A DNA stretch of 37,481 bases, from the IMG/VR virus record IMGVR_UViG_3300042549_001579, positions 1 to 37,481 of that record; one strand, 5' to 3'. Position 1 is the first letter of the stretch, and each line of letters starts with the position of its first letter. Below are positions 17,159 to 24,427 of this stretch, one piece after another. This stretch comes from a virus. The translations under genes were made by a program, and so were the position numbers. The notes under the pieces were generated by a model that made no database searches, was not told the DNA's origin, and was given only the letters and a program-made list of their open reading frames with translations.

Positions 17159-18934
17159 TTAAATTGCTCTTTGTCTTTGTGTACTTACTGCTGACCTTGC
17201 TTGTCCACCGCTAGTTAAACTACTTAACATTGTTTGCAAATCTGGTCTACCCTGTGGCTCTTCTGACATTGGAGAACCTCCTGCTGGCATACCAGCGGGA
17301 GCAGGGGACATTTGCTCAACCGCATTAGTTGGTGCACCAGCAGGAGGAACCTGTTGCTGCGGAGCAAAGGTTGCTTCTATTGCGTCCTCTAATGCTTGTC
17401 CCTTTTGACGAGCCTTTATTACCGCAGCAATCTTACGAACTACATCTGAAGCATCCTGACCTTGAGTAGCCATTTGTGGAATTGCTTGTGTATATGCCGT
17501 AAGTGAACCAAGAAGTGCAGTACGCATCTCTTCAATTTCAATCTTTTCTAATTCTTGTGTTACGTTAACCGTAAATGGTAGTTCTCTCATAGCCATATCT
17601 CGGCTGATGAGTTTTCCTCCAAGTGCTTGAAGCATAAAGATAAGACCTTGCGCTGGATTAAGACCAGCAAGCATACCGTAACGAACATCAGCAGAGTAGT
17701 CACTCTTAATGTCTTTAGTTGGCTTATATGTAATTTCATAGGGTGAACCCGAATCTACTCCACGAATTGTTTTTTCTTCTGGGTAAATTACTTCATCTAC
17801 ATTAAAGCAAAGACTAATAATGTCCCTAAGTGTTGCAGCAAAGATTGCTTGTGCAGATTTAACCTGTGTATCAAATGCTCCCATAAGAGCCTGAACACCT
17901 TGACCAGTAACAATAGAAGCATCTATGTTTCCAGTACGAGATTCAGGGTATCGTGTACCAACACGTAATTCTTGATTAAGAATTGTTTGTTCAGTAAATG
18001 CGCCTTGCGGTAGAGTAAGTTCTACACGGCGTACGCCTGCTGGATTGGCTGTGCGGATAACCGCATCACCACCAAGTTGTAGTTCCTGCACATCTTGTGG
18101 AAGTACAATAGGTGCTTGTACAGATTTTTCTGCTGCTTCCATTGCAAGTAATGCAAATCGGTTACGCAATAACTGAATACCAAGTACGTCATCAAACTGT
18201 CCACGCATTTCACCATCAATAGAAGGTTTACGTGCAACTACAACCATCATTTTACCAAGTGGATTGTCAGCCTGAGAAAGAACTAGGTTGTTTCTACGTG
18301 GTACATAGATTATAGATTGGTCTTTGTCGTAGTAACGAACCATTTCAATTACTGCGTTAAGGTCTTGCTTGTATCCATCTGGTCCAAGAAGTTCTCTATC
18401 ATACTCAGGGAATTGAGATACCAGTTCACCAAGTGTCATAGAGTAACGCTTAGCAAATGCCACACAACGTCCATAGCGGTCAAACTCTGGGTAAGCCCCA
18501 ATAGGATTTTCTATGCGGATACGTGGCAGTTTTGCTTCATCGTCTAGTTCAATAATGAACGGGACGAATCCATATGTTAGATACCAGTCAGCACCTGAGT
18601 ACATCTGTACTGCTAGGTCTGAGTGTTGGAAATAGTTAGAGGCAATACGGGTACGCTTATCAGCAAAGGTACGTGCTCTATCAGATACTTGATTGGCTGC
18701 AGAACAATTAACTGCTGGAAGCGGAGCCATAACTTCAGATAGGTCACGAGCAACAATGTCAATAAAGTTTGCTACTACGTTTGCATCAACACCTTCTGGA
18801 AAGAAATTAGGATATACCTGAGCAATCTTTCCTTTACGGACTGCAAGTACGTCAAGGTTACGCGCATCACGTTCGTGATTGCGGTAACGTAGGGATTCGA
18901 CCCGTGCCGTTACCTGCTCTATTGATAATACCAT
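17159..18934 (-). CDS. Portal protein
   Basis: A 591-residue protein whose size, position two genes after the terminase, and sequence layout match phage portal proteins. The N-terminal helical stem region includes ANFIDIVARDLSEVMAPLP, then a beta domain with GFVPFIIELDDEAKLPRIRIENP, a central helical region, and a Pro/Gln/Gly-rich disordered C-terminus (PQQQVPPAGAPTN). Twelve copies would form the ring at one capsid vertex through which the terminase pumps DNA. Confidence 0.85.
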   Translation of the reverse strand: MVLSIEQVTARVESLRYRNHERDARNLDVLAVRKGKIAQVYPNFFPEGVDANVVANFIDIVARDLSEVMAPLPAVNCSAANQVSDRARTFADKRTRIASNYFQHSDLAVQMYSGADWYLTYGFVPFIIELDDEAKLPRIRIENPIGAYPEFDRYGRCVAFAKRYSMTLGELVSQFPEYDRELLGPDGYKQDLNAVIEMVRYYDKDQSIIYVPRRNNLVLSQADNPLGKMMVVVARKPSIDGEMRGQFDDVLGIQLLRNRFALLAMEAAEKSVQAPIVLPQDVQELQLGGDAVIRTANPAGVRRVELTLPQGAFTEQTILNQELRVGTRYPESRTGNIDASIVTGQGVQALMGAFDTQVKSAQAIFAATLRDIISLCFNVDEVIYPEEKTIRGVDSGSPYEITYKPTKDIKSDYSADVRYGMLAGLNPAQGLIFMLQALGGKLISRDMAMRELPFTVNVTQELEKIEIEEMRTALLGSLTAYTQAIPQMATQGQDASDVVRKIAAVIKARQKGQALEDAIEATFAPQQQVPPAGAPTNAVEQMSPAPAGMPAGGSPMSEEPQGRPDLQTMLSSLTSGGQARSAVSTQRQRAI

Positions 18935-18961
18935 TATTGTCCTAACGATTGATTAAAAAAA

Positions 18962-19717
18962 TTATTTCTTTTTTCTTGATGCTTCGTAATCTGCTGCAGC
19001 CTTTGAGCCAGGGCGATAAGGAACTGGTCCAGTATAACCTCCAGCAGCAGTCTTACCTTTAGGAATAGTAACTCCTGTATTACGGAATATCTTACGTGGG
19101 TCTTTAATCTGTGGGTTTGCTGAACGAAGTTCTGCCAATGTAACGCCAGCCTTCTTTGCAATACCTGAAAGAGTATCACCAGTTTCTACGCGGTACTTAC
19201 CACTAGGGATTCTATCTTTAGGTTTTGTTTTACTAATTGGAGGCTTACTAGCCGTAGAAAAACTTTGAGCCTTTGGCTTATCTTTAATAAATCCTTGTGG
19301 ACGACCACCACGACCTGTAGTTACATTTTGATTTCCAGTTGCAGGCTTACCTTTAGATGCATCTTTATTAAGTTTGTTGGCCAAGGCACCACCAGCAGCC
19401 AAGGCTACTGTTCCAATAACGCTTTTCTTTGCTGCAAACTTTGCTGCTCCAGTAACCACTCTGGCTACCTTAGCCTTAGTACCAGTCTTAGCAGCAGTCT
19501 TGGCTGCAGTTGTAGCAGACTTTGGAACAGGTGCATTAGCCTTAGCCTTAGCAAGGTCTGCTTGCATACGACCAGCAGGAGTTGAAGCCTTAGGTACTGG
19601 TGCTTTTGCTTTTGCTTTTGCTAAATCTGCTTGACGTTCAGCAAGTGCTAATTTTTTTCTACGTGCTGCTGCTTGTGATACTGTAAGTTTTTCTTTAGGT
19701 CCGATGAACTCAGCCAT
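18962..19717 (-). CDS. LysM-domain protein of the packaging/portal cluster
   Basis: A 251-residue basic protein. Residues 25-67 hold two copies of QADLAKAKA(K/N)APVPK, followed by an Ala/Lys-rich stretch, a hydrophobic helix near 99-115 (IGTVALAAGGALANK), and a clear LysM module at about 175-219 (YRVETGDTLSGIAKKAG, NPQIKDP, GVTIPKG). LysM binds N-acetylglucosamine in peptidoglycan. Between terminase and portal it is likely a virion component that contacts the cell wall during infection. The N-terminal repeat region looks like a disordered, histone-like tail. Confidence 0.75.
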   Translation of the reverse strand: MAEFIGPKEKLTVSQAAARRKKLALAERQADLAKAKAKAPVPKASTPAGRMQADLAKAKANAPVPKSATTAAKTAAKTGTKAKVARVVTGAAKFAAKKSVIGTVALAAGGALANKLNKDASKGKPATGNQNVTTGRGGRPQGFIKDKPKAQSFSTASKPPISKTKPKDRIPSGKYRVETGDTLSGIAKKAGVTLAELRSANPQIKDPRKIFRNTGVTIPKGKTAAGGYTGPVPYRPGSKAAADYEASRKKK

Positions 19718-19725
19718 TTTTTATC

Positions 19726-21618
19726 CTATCCATATATGTCTTGCCATTGCTCTGAGAAAGCCTCATCGAGGTTAATGGCGTATCGTTTATTTGTTTGTGC
19801 CTTTGTAGCCCACCTGTTGTAAGCATAGGTAGCACTATTGCTTGCTTGTTGCATTAGTTCGCGGATACGAATAACGGCAAACCACATAGCCATAACAGTA
19901 TCTGTCTTACCTTTAGTTTCAGGTTTCCACGTAAGCAGTTGCTGAGTTAAAGCCTTTAATCCTTCAGAACCTTCTGAGGACGGTAGTTCAATGATGTTAT
20001 TGTTTTGAAACTTGCCTTCGCGTTCTGTTCCAAAGAGGTTGGACATTGAGGCGACACCGAAAGATGTGTCCCATTTGTTCTTGCCTGTAAAGTGAGCATC
20101 AAGTCGTACGCCGTAAGAAGCAAGCCATTGTCTGAGTTCTTCATCTAGTGAGTATGCTTTCTGGTGAGCGTTGATTTCTACACGAAACTCTTGTGGCTTA
20201 TACTTAATAGTCAACTCTTCAATTGCTGCACGAATCTTTTGAGGCGTAGGTTCTTCCATATTGATGCAGTCAAGAATATAAATCTTGCCGTCTTCTCTGT
20301 TGTATGTTGCAACAACAAAGGCAGCGTTACCCGCCATAGCGGGGTCAAAGCCAATTACAGTATGAGCCTGTACCTTAGGAGGATGTCCTGCAGCACCTGC
20401 ACTTAGCAGTCCTCTTTTTCGCATCCCATTCGTGGCTCCCCGCACCAACACGGGCGGGAAGATAGAGTCTTCTTGGATGTCTTCTTGTTGATAGACGAGT
20501 GCCCAGGTTGATGGGGTAACTTCGCTGCGTCTCTTAAATAAGGTTTCGCCGTCCCACTTAGGGTAGAGGCCGTCTTCTGTAGGTGTGTCATCGTCACCGT
20601 CCCAGGGGGTGTCCGAATACGGCCAGAGCGTAACCCAGTCTTCTGGGTCTTCAGCATATTCAAGGACAGCAGGCATCCCCATGTAAGTAAAGGGAGTCCT
20701 ACCCCCAGACCAATGCTTAGCATTACGAAGTTCTTTATAAAGGTCGTTAGCAGCAATTCGTGTCCCAACCACTAGCAGTTTACCGTTCTTGCCCAGACGG
20801 GTAATAACTTCCTTCTGCAGCCAGTCCATCTGCTTTTCCCACTCATGGGCATTGGCAGTAGTGATGCAGTCGTCAAGGATAATCAGGTCAGCACGGGCAC
20901 CGTAAATCTGACCGCCCATACCTAGGGCTTGGAGGGTAGGGTCCTTCTCGCTGGAGTTACGCGCATCGCTCCCAAGATAGACTGTATCGGCTTTCCAAGT
21001 ATCAGCGTCTTCTTTCCACCCGCCATCTGGACCATATGCGGTCTGCAGTTTTAGCCAGCGTGGATGAGACAATCGTTGCTTGATAGCGTAAACGAACTCT
21101 CTAGCCTTATTCAAAGTCTTTGAGACCACAATGATGCGGACGTTAGGATTGAGAGCGATGCGGTAAGTCGAGTAGTTCACCGTGATAACGGTGGACTTAG
21201 CATGTTCTGGCGGTACGTTTACCAGAAGTCTGTTGTTCTCCCCAGGCTCATAAATCATAGAAGGGTGTAGCCAGGTGGGTTCGTATCCCTCTAAAAGGTC
21301 TACCCAGTCCTGGTGGTGTGGAAATACAGTCTGTCCCAAAAACATCTGTGAGAAGTCTGAGAACTCAATTGACTCCTTGGTTAGCCCTAGGGCATCAAAG
21401 GATTGCTTGGTTCCCTCTTCCTTGGCCTCTTCAAGGGCCCTGGCAAAGTCAGGGTCTCGGCGCATCCACTGACGGATGGTATCTGCTTTCTTGTTTTCAG
21501 ATGCCATAGCCGCTTGGATAGTGTAGCCAGACTTGATACGTTCTAGGACTGCGTCCTGTACAGCCTTGAGGTTCTTGACCAGATGGTGGTCTTTACCCTT
21601 TTGAAATCCTGATGCCAT
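19726..21618 (-). CDS. terL: Terminase large subunit with N-terminal HTH
   Basis: A 630-residue packaging motor from the ATG at 21618, chosen because AAGGGG lies five bases upstream; a longer open frame to 21756 would cross the promoter-like region. Residues 16-65 (ERIKSGYTIQAAMASENKK, DTIRQWMRRD) form a helix-turn-helix-like segment. The ATPase has Walker A PPEHAKST (136-143), Walker B LIILDD (245-250) and coupling motif VVGTR (283-287). The RNase-H-like nuclease has GFDPAMAG (Asp425), EFRVEINAHQ (Glu481) and KTDTVMA (Asp573). It cuts and pumps DNA into the prohead. No separate small subunit gene is visible; the HTH may stand in for it. Confidence 0.92.
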   Translation of the reverse strand: MASGFQKGKDHHLVKNLKAVQDAVLERIKSGYTIQAAMASENKKADTIRQWMRRDPDFARALEEAKEEGTKQSFDALGLTKESIEFSDFSQMFLGQTVFPHHQDWVDLLEGYEPTWLHPSMIYEPGENNRLLVNVPPEHAKSTVITVNYSTYRIALNPNVRIIVVSKTLNKAREFVYAIKQRLSHPRWLKLQTAYGPDGGWKEDADTWKADTVYLGSDARNSSEKDPTLQALGMGGQIYGARADLIILDDCITTANAHEWEKQMDWLQKEVITRLGKNGKLLVVGTRIAANDLYKELRNAKHWSGGRTPFTYMGMPAVLEYAEDPEDWVTLWPYSDTPWDGDDDTPTEDGLYPKWDGETLFKRRSEVTPSTWALVYQQEDIQEDSIFPPVLVRGATNGMRKRGLLSAGAAGHPPKVQAHTVIGFDPAMAGNAAFVVATYNREDGKIYILDCINMEEPTPQKIRAAIEELTIKYKPQEFRVEINAHQKAYSLDEELRQWLASYGVRLDAHFTGKNKWDTSFGVASMSNLFGTEREGKFQNNNIIELPSSEGSEGLKALTQQLLTWKPETKGKTDTVMAMWFAVIRIRELMQQASNSATYAYNRWATKAQTNKRYAINLDEAFSEQWQDIYG

Positions 21619-21659
21619 AGGTCCCCTTATGGCAGTACTATCCCGCCTATTAAGTACAT

Positions 21660-21689
21660 ATTGTACAGTTAGTCTGTACAGTCTAGCAA
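21660..21689 (-). promoter_or_regulatory. Candidate late promoter with operator-like inverted repeat
   Basis: On the minus strand TTGCTA (21689-21684) and TACAAT (21665-21660) are spaced by 18 bases, placing a start about 35 bases before the terminase ATG. Between and over them lies the perfect inverted repeat TGTACAG-ttagt-CTGTACA (21662-21680), a good size for a dimeric regulator. The element heads the whole late operon, so it is where a phage sigma factor or WhiB protein would be expected to act. Confidence 0.4.
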
Positions 21690-21707
21690 GGCTCCAAAAA
21701 GCCTTGC
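21686..21707 (-). repeat. Perfect hairpin beside the late promoter
   Basis: GCAAGGCT and AGCCTTGC form an eight-base-pair stem around a six-base loop. It overlaps the candidate -35 box of the late promoter. On the minus strand the loop reads TTTTGG and no T-run follows, so it does not look like a terminator. It may be an operator or an insulator. Confidence 0.45.
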
Positions 21708-21883
21708 AGTACATAGTAAAATAAAAACAATCTCTATATATACTTAATCCGTTCAAACAGGTAAAACGAACACTTTTTATCCTGTGAGTTTTATCAGATA
21801 TGTAAAAGCCCTGCTCAGAGCAGTATTGTCACTATACCCTCAGAAATATATTAGCAGAGATACTACTATGTAGTGGCTGACAG

Positions 21884-21931
21884 ATTAATAAACCTAGGGT
21901 CTGATAGAACTAGACCCTGTAGTTTATTAAT
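21884..21931. repeat. Long imperfect palindrome
   Basis: ATTAATAAAC (21884-21893) pairs perfectly with GTTTATTAAT (21922-21931). Inside them AGGGTCT (21896-21902) pairs with AGACCCT (21912-21918) around a nine-base loop. This gives 17 base pairs with one small internal loop. AT-rich outer and GC-rich inner arms with no T-run suggest a binding site or cruciform rather than a terminator. Confidence 0.6.
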
Positions 21932-22073
21932 TGCTCCCGCATATCTGTTAGGTTAGAGACTACTGGCTGGCGTGTATGACTGTAGACTGTCTGCCTACCT
22001 ATCCTAGGGGGTATGTATCTATCCTATATAAATAAATATACTCTAGCATCTGGCTGTATGCAATTGCTCCAAT

Positions 22074-22368
22074 GGCTGGCCTTACCAGCCCGCCACATAC
22101 TCGCGTGCGACTGCGAGCAGTTCGTCCACCTGTCTCAGTTCGCATGCTGTTCATGAATCTAGGTCTGCCTGCTATCTCCTCGGGGAGATGCTGGCGAATG
22201 GAGCACCAGAAGGCCAACACATCATGCTGTTGTACGAGCGGGTGTTGAGTCCTCGACTTGCCATCGCGTAGAGGTATGCTCACCCTCCGCGTTAAATCGT
22301 TCCTGCCTTTGTCGGCAGATGTCGCTACTCTGTTTCAGCCCGTAATAGGGCCATGTCGCAACACGACA
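22074..22368. repeat. Array of short GC-rich hairpins
   Basis: Seven separate stems occur in 300 bases: 22074-22090 (GGCTGG/CCAGCC), 22100-22117 (CTCGC/GCGAG), 22174-22189 (ATCTCC-TCGG-GGAGAT), 22265-22291 (CGCG and GAGG against CCTC and CGCG), 22303-22318 (CTGCC/GGCAG), 22338-22351 (GCCC/GGGC) and 22354-22368 (TGTCG/CGACA). An eighth, TGCTC-ATCC-GAGCA, lies at 22538-22551 after the nested element. Loops are mostly four to nine bases. The arms differ from one stem to the next, so this is structural repetition and not a repeat family. Confidence 0.5.
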
Positions 22369-22421
22369 ACCTGAACGCTCTCTCTATGTGTTGTATGCAC
22401 GGAAGATGCGCCACGCAATCT

Positions 22422-22526
22422 GGCAGAGAACCTGCTAGGGAGTCAACCCCACCACGCCCAAAAGCGGGGCGCGTTGGGGTCGGCGCATGCGCCGCCCAAG
22501 GGTGACTCTCCTGCAGAACCTCTGCC
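22422..22526. ncRNA. Nested multi-helix inverted repeat (structured RNA or DNA site)
   Basis: Two 24-base arms (22422-22445 and 22503-22526) pair at 18 of 24 positions as three helices: GGCAGAG with CTCTGCC, CTGC with GCAG, and GAGTCA with TGACTC. Between them, without a single spacer base, lie a hairpin at 22446-22480 (ACCCCA/TGGGGT outside, CGCCC/GGGCG inside), the palindrome CGGCGCATGCGCCG (22481-22494) and CCCAAGGG (22495-22502). It looks like a multi-branched junction with stacked arms. It lies 55 bases before the first early gene. I cannot tell transcribed RNA from a DNA element such as an origin or packaging site. Confidence 0.5.
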
Positions 22527-22580
22527 TGATGCTGTTCTGCTCATCCGAGCAATACAACTACAAAGAGAAAGCAGGTTATC

Positions 22581-22973
22581 ATGTCACAACATGTCATATC
22601 CTATTACGGCGCTGAAATAGCGAGCATCGAAATCTGCACCGCCAAGAGCGGGAACAATTACGCGAAGGGTACCTTAATCCTACGCGATGAGAGTGGCAAG
22701 TTCGAAGCCTCACACCGTTTCCGCTCATACAACGCAGTAGATGTGTTGACTGTTCTGGAACTCCAGTACTTCGCCAAGCAATCTCCCACCGCGGAGACAT
22801 CAGGTAGCGACCTGCAATTTGATGAAGCAGCAAGCGAAAACACTGAGACACGCGAACGAACAGTTGCCAAGGCAACTGCCCGCCCACGAGTTAATGTGTC
22901 TGGCTGGTTTAAGACCAGCAAGTTTGGAGATAATTGGAATACAGCGTTAATGCTAGAGTCCGTATCTATTTAA
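22581..22973 (+). CDS. First early gene, possible OB-fold protein
   Basis: A 130-residue protein starting MSQHVISYYGAEIASIEI. Alternating beta strands (YAKGTLILRDESGKF), a helix (VDVLTVLELQYFAKQ), an acidic and Arg-rich linker and a final strand pair (RPRVNVSGWFKTSKFG, WNTALMLESVSI) are compatible with a small beta-barrel that binds single-stranded nucleic acid, but no family signature is conclusive. It is the first gene of the rightward unit and is followed by its own strong terminator, so it forms a single-gene transcript. Confidence 0.6.
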   Translation: MSQHVISYYGAEIASIEICTAKSGNNYAKGTLILRDESGKFEASHRFRSYNAVDVLTVLELQYFAKQSPTAETSGSDLQFDEAASENTETRERTVAKATARPRVNVSGWFKTSKFGDNWNTALMLESVSI

Positions 22974-22986
22974 AGATAGATTAAAA

Positions 22987-23011
22987 CCCCCTAGAAATAG
23001 GGGGTTTTTTT
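22987..23011 (+). terminator. Intrinsic terminator
   Basis: CCCCCTA-GAAA-TAGGGGG is a perfect seven-base-pair stem with a GAAA tetraloop, followed by seven T. AAAA just before the stem gives it weaker potential on the opposite strand. It lies 13 bases after the stop of the first early gene and separates it from the rest of the early block. Confidence 0.93.
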
Positions 23012-23056
23012 CTGTCTACCGTAAGTGTTTAATTGAAGTTAGAAAGGAAGGAAGTT

Positions 23057-23075
23057 TCCCGTAATCTCTACGGGA
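23057..23075 (+). repeat. Leader hairpin before the mini-gene cluster
   Basis: TCCCGTA-atctc-TACGGGA is a perfect seven-base-pair stem ending 22 bases before the ATG at 23097 and just upstream of its Shine-Dalgarno AGAGGAG. There is no T-run. It may protect the new 5' end of this transcript or mark a processing site. Confidence 0.45.
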
Positions 23076-23096
23076 TTCTACAAGAGGAGATATAAA

Positions 23097-23270
23097 ATGA
23101 ATGATTGTATTGTTTGTTTATATGCTGTTGATATGTTAACTGCATATGAGCGTGGTTTAACTGATAAAGAATGTGTAGAACATAAGTGGCATGAACATAC
23201 TATAAAAGATGGACATGTAATTCTTGCATGTTCTGAGTGTGGAGTGGATGAAGAAAGGATGTGGAAATGA
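23097..23270 (+). CDS. 57-residue zinc-ribbon-like protein
   Basis: Begins MNDCIVCLYAVDML and ends with ACSECGVDEERMWK. The two CxxC pairs (Cys4/Cys7 and Cys45/Cys48) are placed as in a zinc ribbon, with His residues between them. AGAGGAG lies seven bases upstream. The stop overlaps the next ATG (ATGA). It is a candidate small regulator or adaptor; the function is unknown. Confidence 0.7.
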   Translation: MNDCIVCLYAVDMLTAYERGLTDKECVEHKWHEHTIKDGHVILACSECGVDEERMWK

Positions 23271-23416
23271 AAACAGAACAATCACCACGCCTTGCTATCT
23301 ATGAGATAGTCAAGGCTGTAGAACTAGGAGATATAACAAGATACCAAGCCAATGAGTACATAATAGATGTACTCATGAACATACCACCAATACAAGAAAT
23401 GGAAAACAACTCATGA
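23267..23416 (+). CDS. 49-residue early protein
   Basis: MKTEQSPRLAIYEIVKAVELG followed by DITRYQANEYIIDVLMNIPP, probably two helices arranged like a minimal DNA- or protein-binding helical hairpin. It overlaps the upstream gene by four bases (ATGA) and the downstream gene by four, so it is translationally coupled. No family is recognised. Confidence 0.6.
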   Translation: MKTEQSPRLAIYEIVKAVELGDITRYQANEYIIDVLMNIPPIQEMENNS

Positions 23417-23529
23417 CCGAAGAACTATATAAAGAAATGTTATATCGTGCCATGTCCGATGACGGACTGATGGCACGGATAATGTCAGAAGCACCAGACA
23501 ACAGCAAAGGAGATGATTACGATGAGTGA
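23413..23529 (+). CDS. 38-residue acidic early protein
   Basis: MTEELYKEMLYRAMSDDGLM, then a short acidic tail. It is a single helix with net negative charge. The ATGA overlap with its upstream neighbour and its overlap with the next gene's start support translation. Its size makes it uncertain. Confidence 0.5.
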   Translation: MTEELYKEMLYRAMSDDGLMARIMSEAPDNSKGDDYDE

Positions 23530-23992
23530 ATACGCACAATCTCAGGGCATATCAGTAACCAATACATGTTATGACTGCGCCCTAGTCAGTGAGTATAGTC
23601 CAGAACTACGATGTCTTACATGTGATGAGGATAAAGAAAGTAGAGATGATGCTATAGCCTACGAGTTAGTAGATGAGGGTAGCATGCAATACAAACACCA
23701 ATGGTCACGCACTGATGACCAACCTAGTGGACATGATTGGGTAGCAAGTGTGACAGTGCAGCGTGTGATACTAGATGACGACAACAAAGAGATAGATTAT
23801 GTGATGAGATTAGAATATACAGCACCCATAGTGCAACTCGTTGACGGAGGAGTGCTTGATAACCTATGGGAATTAGAAGATTATACACAGTACCAGCGTG
23901 AGACACAGTGCCAATGGTGCAACTTACTCACACCAAAGATGTTCCCTGACTGCCAGTCATGTGACAAACCGCTAGAAAGTAATGTAAAATAA
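23522..23992 (+). CDS. Acidic protein with two zinc-binding Cys clusters
   Basis: A 156-residue protein. I use the ATG at 23522 because GGAG is nine bases upstream; the in-frame ATG at 23513 abuts that site. An N-terminal CYDC and CLTC pair (residues 14-33) and a C-terminal CQWC and CQSC pair flank an acidic beta-rich centre (WVASVTVQRVILDDD). Each cluster can hold one zinc, so the ends may form separate ribbons or fold together. It is probably a nucleic-acid- or RNA-polymerase-binding factor; that is inference. Confidence 0.65.
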   Translation: MSEYAQSQGISVTNTCYDCALVSEYSPELRCLTCDEDKESRDDAIAYELVDEGSMQYKHQWSRTDDQPSGHDWVASVTVQRVILDDDNKEIDYVMRLEYTAPIVQLVDGGVLDNLWELEDYTQYQRETQCQWCNLLTPKMFPDCQSCDKPLESNVK

Positions 23993-23996
23993 TAAC

Positions 23997-24035
23997 TCAG
24001 GGTTCCCCTGTCGTCTGCGACAGGGGCAACCCTGA
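23997..24035 (+). repeat. Large stable intergenic hairpin
   Basis: TCAGGGTT pairs with AACCCTGA outside, and CCCCTGTCG with CGACAGGGG inside, around the loop TCTG. That makes 17 base pairs with only one bulged C. It starts five bases after a stop codon and ends 28 bases before the ATG at 24064. The stem is terminator-like, but the following bases (GACCACC) are not T-rich. Confidence 0.6.
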
Positions 24036-24063
24036 CCACCTAACTACAAACAAGGAGAAAAAC

Positions 24064-24420
24064 ATGCTACAAAATACACTAACAGTTAGTGGCTCAATCA
24101 AGGCGTTCACAGACAAGAGCCTCAAGACTAACGAATATGGCACACAACTACTAGGCTGGATTAGCCAGCGAGATGTTGCACGGATGAGCAACGGAGATGC
24201 AAGTGGTAACCCACGATACATCGTAGGTGTAGGCTTCAAAGCAACTGACCCAGCAATCATTGCTGAGTTAGTAGCACTAGACAATGCCCGTCAGGGTACA
24301 ACAGAATCAATGCCAGTTACATTAACAGGACGCTTAACCCAATGGGTTGCTAAGTCCAAGACAGGCGGAGCAGATGAGTTCCGTTACCAACTAGAAGTAC
24401 TGGATGTAGAACAAATCTGA
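24064..24420 (+). CDS. Possible single-stranded DNA-binding protein
   Basis: A 118-residue protein with the strand order of an OB fold: NTLTVSGSIKAF, YGTQLLGWISQRD, GNPRYIVGVGFKA, a helix (AIIAELVALDNA), then SMPVTLTGRLTQWV and FRYQLEVLDVEQ. Phage genomes with a helicase and primase normally carry such a protein to coat single strands, and I see no other clear SSB. The acidic C-terminal tail of bacterial SSB is not obvious. The Shine-Dalgarno is AAGGAG. Hairpins flank the gene on both sides, so it may be a separately controlled transcript. Confidence 0.45.
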   Translation: MLQNTLTVSGSIKAFTDKSLKTNEYGTQLLGWISQRDVARMSNGDASGNPRYIVGVGFKATDPAIIAELVALDNARQGTTESMPVTLTGRLTQWVAKSKTGGADEFRYQLEVLDVEQI

Positions 24421-24427
24421 TTAGATA

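Larger units (their letters stand above)
21708..22580. other. Gene-free divergent control region, possible origin or packaging site
   Basis: Nearly 900 bases between the divergent early and late operons hold no convincing gene. The left half is AT-rich, with the odd palindrome CTGCTC-A-GAGCAG (about 21811-21823), the large palindrome at 21884-21931, and a possible rightward promoter TTGTCA (21826-21831) plus TATTAG (21849-21854) with 17-base spacing. The right half (about 22070-22555) is much GC-richer and dense in hairpins, ending in the nested structure at 22422-22526. A leftward frame at 21999-22283 starts with GTG, has its Shine-Dalgarno-like GGAGG touching the start, and resembles nothing I know. 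A replication origin, a pac/cos site or a long structured leader RNA would all fit. Confidence 0.55.

Noticed and set aside
19726-21756. Longer terminase start at 21756
   Set aside because: The extra 46 residues are aromatic and unlike terminase N-termini, and the region holds the promoter-like inverted repeats. The ATG at 21618 has AAGGGG at good spacing.
21999-22283. A 94-codon leftward frame in the divergent control region
   Set aside because: It starts with GTG, has GGAGG touching the start instead of spaced from it, overlaps four hairpins, and its product is Arg-rich without any recognisable motif. I treat the stretch as non-coding, though a homologue would change this.
22074-22551. tRNA genes in the GC-rich hairpin stretch
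   Set aside because: No hairpin has a seven-base T-loop of the TTCRANN type with matching acceptor and anticodon stems in the right order.
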